A stretch of 64,000 nt of DNA from Canna indica. Taxonomy: Eukaryota > Streptophyta > Magnoliopsida > Zingiberales > Cannaceae. A program made the position numbers and the translations under genes. The DNA lies in NCBI GenBank assembly GCA_034359265.1, contig CP136894.1, positions 25,698,501 through 25,762,500 of the forward strand, in the 5' to 3' direction. Shown in pieces: positions 57,598 to 64,000 of the stretch (the first letter of the stretch is position 1; each line of letters begins with the position of its first letter). Under the pieces are notes generated by a model, which saw only the letters and a program-made list of their open reading frames with translations, had not been told where the DNA came from and did no database searches.

Positions 57598-58454
57598 GAC
57601 CGGCTAATCGACCGAGCAACTGTAACAGGTAGATTTTAGCCCGTTGAGCTATCGTTCCTTTGAGAGGTTATATATATCATTCATATAACTCATTTAACTC
57701 TCTCCCCCACTCTTACAGATTTTATTGAGCAATTAAAAGGGAGATTTAAGCCTTCAAAAGATTAATTGCTGGCGCTTGGTTCTTCCGCCGACAATTTCTT
57801 CAAGCGCACACTCTTCCTCAACTCGGGAATTGATTCGAGCTCTACGATTCGGCGAGTTGGAGGTTCCAAGGCTGGGAAAAGAGCATTTACTCTTGGTTTT
57901 ATTCTAAGCTCTTTTCATTGTAATTTTAACTATTATTTGAACATTGTTTTCTTTGGATTTGTGTCTGTGAAGACCTAGGATTGTTAGGTCTTGAAATTAA
58001 GTGGTTACCTTGGTGTGAAGGTGTAAAGCCACTTGTGTAAGCATAACTTACTAGGATTAGTTGAGGTATCCTTTAGGGTTGAGGTGGAAGAGTGCTCTTG
58101 ATAAGAAGGCGGAGACTTCCAGGTGTGGAAGTGCCTTAGGTTGAGAGTACGACTCTTCGAGTTAAAGTCCTCATTGTAAGGGAAACAAGAATTAATCTTG
58201 TAAATCTAGTTTGGAAATCCTAAGCGGGGTGCTTAGGTAGTGGAGTAGGCATTTGGGCCAAACCACTATAAATTCGTGTGTTAGCATTGTTATCTATTAT
58301 TGTTTGTGATTAATTAGTTTATCTTGCTTCCGCATCCAATCGTAAAATTGCAACGTGCCTAAACGATTTGAGAAGCGAGTAAAATCGGATTTAGACTAAT
58401 TAATTTAGATAACACACTATTCACCCCCCCTCTAGTGTTGCCATTTCGACTACA
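57598..58454 (+). repeat. SV6 5' LTR, 3' part
   Basis: It matches 63550 onward of the 3' LTR. TTATATATAT-type TATA region at 57669-57677; 35-nt motif at 58236-58270; end TTTCGACTACA, a different terminus from SV1/SV2, close to that of SV5. TGGTATCAGAGC (58457-58468) follows as the tRNA-iMet primer site. Confidence 0.85.
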
Positions 58455-58522
58455 ATTGGTATCAGAGCAGGTCGTGGATTGAGATTTCACCATCTCCTCT
58501 ACATCTAGCCTCGATCCAGAAA

Positions 58523-60000
58523 ATGGCACTAGTGTCGGTAGCATCTTCACCTCCTAGGTTCGATGAATTGAACTTTGGTCTTTGGAAGTCTAGAATGTAC
58601 ACCTACTTAAAGACTAGAGGTCTTGATGTTTATAATATGATTAAACTAGAATACAATGAACCTAAGGTTGACATGCATGATTGGAGTGAACATGATAAGA
58701 AAATGTTTCAATTTAATGGAGATGCTATGTATAGCATTTTTTGTACCTTACCTAATAGCATCCTTGAAAAAGTCATGCATTGCACTACGGCTTTTGATAT
58801 TTGGAAAACATTAAATATGTTATATGATTATACTAAAACCGAATAGCTTAATACTTTTGTTGAGGGTGGTGATGACAATGGTCATCCCCCTAGTACTAAT
58901 CTCGGTTTTGATGCCCAAAGCATTTCTAGCCAAAGAAGCACAAGCAAGAATCGGAAACGGAAACTTAAGTGCTTCATTTGCCAACAGACGGGACACAAGA
59001 AGATGAATTGTCCCCTCATGAAGAAGAAATCCAAAAAGAAGTGTGCTTCTTCATCCACATCTCAATCAAGTGAAGCCTCTTCTAGACATGACGATGAAGC
59101 TACATCAAACGCTTGCCTCATGGGTCTTCGAGATGAGGTATATTCTCCATTTTCTAGTCATGTTCAAAATGTTAATGATAATGATTCTAGTAGCTCAAAA
59201 TCTCTTGATATGTCGTATGAAGAACTACTAGAAGAATGTAAAAAGATGTATGAATTGCTTATGAAAAGAATAAGGACAATATAAAATTAAAGAAAGAAAA
59301 TTTAAGGCTTAGTTCTCATGTGCATGAACTAGAGAATGAAAAATTGAATACAAGTACAATTGTTTCTTGCCATGATGATCTTAAGCTTGAAATTGAGAAT
59401 TTAAAAAGCGAGGTAAAAGACTTGAAAAATGAAAATGAAGGTTTGAAATCAAAAATGAAACTTAGGAGTAATGATTTGAAAAATGATTTCAAACTTGAGA
59501 ATGAAAAATTGAAAGTCGAAAATAGCTTGTTGAAATCTCAAATACAAGCTTTACAAAAATCCATTAATGACCTAAAAAATGAGGTTATTTTCTTGAGTAA
59601 GAAAACTAGTAATTTATCACATGCTTCATCTTTTAAAAATCCTAAGAATAAAAATGCCAATATTCATCATCATTCTCATGTTAGGCATTCCACATTTAAA
59701 CCTAATGTTCAAAAGAAGAATGTTTCACTTAAGAATGTTCATGACCATCATCCTTCTTATATCAAGCATTCTAACATTAAATCTCATGTCAATGTTAAAA
59801 ATGAAAAGAAAAAATTTAATGAACATTGCTTTTGTTGTGGTACTTTTGGCCATTCCATTTATGATTGTGCATTCAAGAAAAATCCAAGTGTAGCTAGGAC
59901 ACTTTGGATTCCTAGGCCATCTAACCCCCAAGGACCCAAAGCCATTTGGGTACCAAAGATCACATCTTCTATTGTAGGGGGAGCTACCACACAAGGGTGA
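58523..60000 (+). pseudogene. gag: SV6 Gag, one stop and one frameshift
   Basis: MALVSVASSPPRFDELNFGLW starts the N-terminal domain. A TAG at 58844 interrupts it right after YDYTKTE, then the same frame stays open to 59284 with the first knuckle CFICQQTGHKKMNC. A one-base loss near 59265 shifts into frame 59320-60000, which has the coiled coil (repeated KNEN/LKNE heptads), the second knuckle CFCCGTFGHSIYDC and the tail NPQGPKAIWVPK...VGGATTQG, then TGA. The central capsid stretch is absent as in the other copies. It is the least damaged after SV2. Confidence 0.9.
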
Positions 60001-62883
60001 AAGATTGATGATGTGTTGAAGTTGACCAAAGAGTTGAATGAAGAATCCTTTTATGGTTGCAACTTCAAGCTTTCACCTAGATGCCTTAGGTAAAATTGGC
60101 ATCAAACATTTTGGTATCATCTCCTTACTTTGGTTTGCTTTATTTAAGTTGGAGTTATGATACATATTTAATTTGAGTTGTTTCCCCGCCCTTGTTAAAG
60201 AGTTCTTTGGAAATGATTTTTTGATTTTGATTTTCCGATCTCTTCGGAAACCTATGTGGCCTGTAATGGACCTAAACGACCTTGTGGTTCTAAATCATAG
60301 GCTCATTGTGGCCTTTCGGTTTTCAACCAATAGGAAGGGTTGGAGATCAATTTTTCATTAATATTACTTTTGTGATCTCTTAAAATTCGTTTTGGTATGA
60401 CTTTATTTTATTCAAAATGAATTTCGAACTATTTAGCAAAGTTGGATTTTGAATGAAATCTTTGATGCTTACTTTGATATCTAGAATGATTAACTTGCTT
60501 GAAATAATTATGCCATTATGTTATCAATGATTTCCTCATGCAAGTTAAATCTAAGGTTAAATGGAAGGCTAATTAGAATGAAAAATATTAGTTTGGCAAA
60601 ATTTTCAAGTATAAGGAATAACTTTGATAAATTTAAAATCTTAGTGTTATACCTCAATGTTTAAGCTTAAATAATATCTCAATACTCATGATTAGAATTG
60701 CATGTTAAATCCTTGAATTTTTATGAGTAGGTAGAATCTTAGCACTTAGGCAAATTTCATTAAATGAAACTTGCTCTAGGTTGATATTTACTATCAGAGA
60801 CATTCCTTTAAGTCCAAACTAGTTAAACATGTTTAGGGACCTTATTCCTCAAATGCTTCACATCTTAAGATCCCTTAGATTCATTTTGATATCATGACAA
60901 CCTCCTTAAAATGAATCTTTACTATCTAGCATATGTTAAGGTTTTTAAATGAAACTTTGCATTGAACCTTTGCTATTTAGTATGTTAGCTTGCTAGTTGG
61001 CATATAATTTCATTTTGATACTAATGAAGCCTACGTGCAAGTTAAGAAAGTGGTAAACATTGGAAAGACATGCTATCATAAAGAAAAGTGAAAAGTAAAT
61101 GACAAGTTTGGCAAAATTTCTAAAAACTTAGGTATGGATTTAATTTTGCAAAAATCTTAGTATAATAACTGAATATCCATGTTTAATGATGTCTCTATAC
61201 TCATGATTGTGTTTGTATGATAAATATTGAATTTTCATGAGTAGGCAAGTTTCATTGATAACTAGGCAATTTCATGATATTAATATTGAATGAAATTGGA
61301 CTAGTTTGAAATTTCTTATTAGAGACCTCATTTTGAGTAAACACCAAACAAACATGTTTAGATATACATATCACATAAGTCTAGGTATTTAAAATTGAAA
61401 ATTCATGTCTAGATGAACAATGTGATAACTATATCACTTTAGGGGACATAAACTTGAAAAAGTTTGACCCAAGTCAACAAATCGACTTGGACACTTCATT
61501 TTAAGTCCAAACTTCATAAACATGTTTAGGAATAGGTATGACATGTTTCCAAAGCACTTAAAGTGAAAAATTCATATGGATATGGAAAAAAAATGACATA
61601 GAGATGGTTTCATGAAAACCTCTCTTGAACCAAGTTGACCCAAGTCAACTAGTTGACTTAAATGTCTCATTTTCAATCCATAATTGAGAAACATGTTTAG
61701 ATTTACTCATGTTAGGTATTCATATGTTTAAGTATGAAAAATCATGAGTAAATTATAAGATTGACACTTAGCAAGTTTCATGATAACTAGCTTAGTTTTG
61801 AATGAAACCATGCTACGTTGATATCTTGACTTTAGGATATAATTTTCATTTCAAACTTGACATACATTTCATTAGATGGTCACTTTATGGTGTCATAAAA
61901 GTTTGAATGAAAATTGAATATGCTTTAAGAATAACTGAAAATTAAGAAAATGCCAATTGATAACATTTTCAGTTATTTCTAGAGAAATATAGAAAAATCT
62001 CTTTTAACTGATTCTTGAAACTGCACCCTCATTGAAAAATCTAGGTTCTTCAGTAAAAATTTTGAAAACTTTCATCAAGAATCTGATTTATAATGGAATT
62101 TTGAAGTTAGATTTTGAAAACACAATATCATCCTTCTTGAAATATCAATCTTTTTGATACTTTGATTTCTCATCAAAAAACTTCAAATGAAAACTCATGT
62201 ATACCATTTTGATTCATTGTCTAAAATCATTCACACCATTGCTTGAGTAAAATCATTCATAGGAACGATTTTGATAATTTGAATGATAACTAGAAATATT
62301 CATTTTTTCATTGAAAAATAATATAGGATGAAAAATGAACTTAGAAAATTCATTTTGAGTTCAAACTTGATACATGCATTTCAAATGACCATTCAATACT
62401 TGGTATAAAAAATTTCATCCAACAATTGGTATTTCAAATCTTGAAGTATAGGTTAACCTAAGTCAATAAAGTGACTTAGAAATTTCATTTTAAGCCCAAA
62501 CTTGATTCATAGACTTACATTCTCTCATCATGTATGATTTTGTTTCATATCAAATATTCTTTTCCATCCCTTTGGTTGAGATATTCATATTTCATGAAAA
62601 TAATCTTTAGAGTCTCAACTTCATAAAAAATATATATATTTGTTTTTCATCCCTTTGACTTGATTGAACTTTCTTGCCCTTTTTGGTTGATGTCAAAAGG
62701 GGGAGAATATGATAGGTAAAGTGGGAGAAAATTATAGGTAAAGGGGAGGAAAATATAGGAAATACATGTATATAGATAGGGAGAGTTTATTTTCATAGAT
62801 ATGCATGTTGATAGGGGGAGAAATCCCTTAGTTGATATCCTCTATGATTTAATGATATATATTCTTAAGGATGTTTGTCATCA
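60001..62883 (+). other. SV6 non-coding domain with quasi-170-bp modules
   Basis: No gene. The conserved block is at 60237-60343 (its hairpin is weakened by two changes). From 61329 a phrase CATTTTRAGTYCAAACTT...AACATGTTTAG recurs at 61329, 61497, 61668 and 61847, i.e. every 168-179 bp, with more distant copies at about 60801, 62351 and 62486. Several are preceded by AAGTCAA/TTGACTT inverted repeats, one a perfect 18-bp palindrome at 61642-61659. Confidence 0.65.
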
Positions 62884-62899
62884 TCAAAAAGGGGGAGAT
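62690..62899 (+). promoter_or_regulatory. SV6 polypurine tract cluster
   Basis: Tracts AAAAGGGGGAGA near 62697, GATAGGGAGAG near 62775, GATAGGGGGAGA near 62811 and the terminal AAAAAGGGGGAGAT ending at 62899. Confidence 0.78.
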
Positions 62900-64000
62900 T
62901 GTTGGCTTTAGGTTTTCAACCATGGTCTTAATCTCGGTTTTGATGATAACAAACATGGAACTAATATTTCGTTGAGAAATCTTTCAGGTTCCATATCGAG
63001 TAGCGTTCGATGTCCTCGATCGGATAAATTGGAAGGACATTGACTGTCGCGTTCGGGTTCATTGTAGAATTTCTCGAAGCTCGACGAGTGCACCAAAGTC
63101 GCATTGGACGAGTCCAAAGATTAAATGAAAAGCTCTCCAAGTTGATGCTCATTGAAAGCCAGAACTCGGAAATGAAGCGCGCAAGAAAAAGGGCTAAAAA
63201 ATCAATATCAGCCTATGTTCGGTCGATCGGTCGGTCGACCGAAGAGTGTAAGAAAAAAGGCAATAGCCCTTTCGGTCGATCGGTCGGTCGACCGAAAAGT
63301 GACAAAAATTGGCAGTGACTACGCCGGTCGACCGGGTAGTCGACTGACAGAGGCCAAAACCTGATAGAGGATGCGTCGGTCGATCGATCGATCGACCGAA
63401 CTACGGATCGCCAAAGCAGCAACCCGCATCGATCGACCGGGCGATCGACCAGATTGAGGAAACAAAAAGTTTGCATCTGGCGGTCGACCCGTCGGTCGAC
63501 CGCATAAAGATAATAGGCAGTGGTCGCTCTAAGCGGTCGATCGGTCGGTCGACTAGCCAATCGACCGAGCGGCTGTAACGGCTAGATTTTAGCCCGTTGA
63601 GCTACCGTTCCTTTAAGAGGTTATATATATCATTCATATAACTCATTTGACTCTCTCTCCCACTCTTGCAGATTTTATTGAGAAATTAAAAGGGAGATTT
63701 AAGCCTTCAAAAAATTAATTGCTGGTGCTTGGTTCTTCCGCCGACAACTTCTTCAAGTGCACACTCTGCCTCAACTTGGTTCTTACGGGTGTGGAAGTGC
63801 CTTAGGTCGAGAGTGCGACTCTTCGAGTCAAAGTCGTCATTGTAAGGGGAAAAAAAATTAATCTAGTAAACCTAGTTTGAAAATCGTAAGCGGTGTGCTT
63901 AGGTAGTGGAGTAGGCATTGGGGCTGAACCACTATAAATTCGTGTGTTAGCATTGTTATCTATTATTGTTTGTGCTTAATTAGTTTATCTTGCTTCCGCA
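62900..64000 (+). repeat. SV6 3' LTR, cut by the window end
   Basis: It starts TGTTGGC. It has the densest palindrome array in the window (63215-63575), with TCGGTCGACCGA near 63230 and 63283. TTATATATAT is at 63621-63630 and the 35-nt motif at 63902-63936. Compared with the 5' LTR it lacks a stretch near 63780 (CTTGGTTCTTACGGGTGTGG joint). Confidence 0.85.

Larger units (their letters stand above)
57598..64000 (+). mobile_element. SV6: Sirevirus-like gag-only element, runs off the window
   Basis: Partial 5' LTR, primer site, gag with two lesions, 2.9-kb non-coding domain, polypurine tract and the beginning of the 3' LTR. No pol. The 5' LTR starts inside the palindrome array, joined to GY4 integrase, so the left end is a deletion joint. 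Confidence 0.88.

Noticed and set aside
63215..63575. CRISPR-like spaced palindromes
   Set aside because: Spacing is irregular, repeats vary, the context is a plant LTR promoter and no cas genes exist here.

Overview
This window looks like intergenic heterochromatin from a flowering plant. It is a densely nested stack of LTR retrotransposons, and I find no convincing host gene. The plant assignment rests on three things: LTR families with plant-type gag/pol (Sirevirus-lineage Ty1/copia derivatives and Tekay/Del-like chromoviral Ty3/gypsy), tRNA-iMet primer sites (TGGTATCAGAGC), and a tRNA-derived SINE with a T-rich tail. Species cannot be read from the sequence. Labels SV1-SV6 (Sirevirus-like) and GY1-GY4 (gypsy) are mine.

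Layout. 1-4070: 3' half of SV1 (+), carrying a SINE, ending in its LTR. 4071-10733: GY1 (+) pol remnant and 3' LTR, the LTR split by a reversed gypsy LTR (8221-10472). 10734-12192: gypsy LTR fragment and a truncated MITE-like end. 12193-24790: SV2 (+), with an intact gag and a second ORF, interrupted by GY2 (-, 15021-20598, target duplication CTTAG). 24791-32667: LTR scraps, SV3 (+, truncated), a 0.78-kb duplicated segment and AT-rich unassigned DNA. 32668-54032: GY3 (-), split by SV4 (+, 36683-51962, target duplication AATTC). SV4 in turn holds SV5 (-, 38937-46745, target duplication GTTGC), a gypsy LTR fragment and a solo LTR (49938-51173, target duplication TCATC). 54033-57597: GY4 (-) remnant. 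57598-64000: SV6 (+), running off the window.

How the parts work. The SV elements have LTRs, primer site, polypurine tracts and a gag, but no pol in any copy. Gag ends at the same C-terminal tail in every copy that reaches it, so they look like an old gag-only (TR-GAG type) lineage mobilised in trans. SV5 and SV4 have clean target duplications, so such elements did move. The GY elements would have been autonomous but all four are broken by deletions, frameshifts and C-to-T type stops.

Most interesting points: (1) SV2's second ORF, a plant-transposon-protein-like domain followed by eight exact 21-bp/7-residue repeats; (2) a 107-nt block about 240 nt after gag, kept in all copies, with a UUCG-loop hairpin; (3) a 35-nt hairpin-forming motif kept in ten LTRs, including the solo LTR of another subfamily; (4) GTCGAC-centred palindrome arrays just upstream of the LTR TATA boxes; (5) a quasi-170-bp repeated module with AAGTCAAC/TTGACTT inverted repeats filling the non-coding 3' domain.
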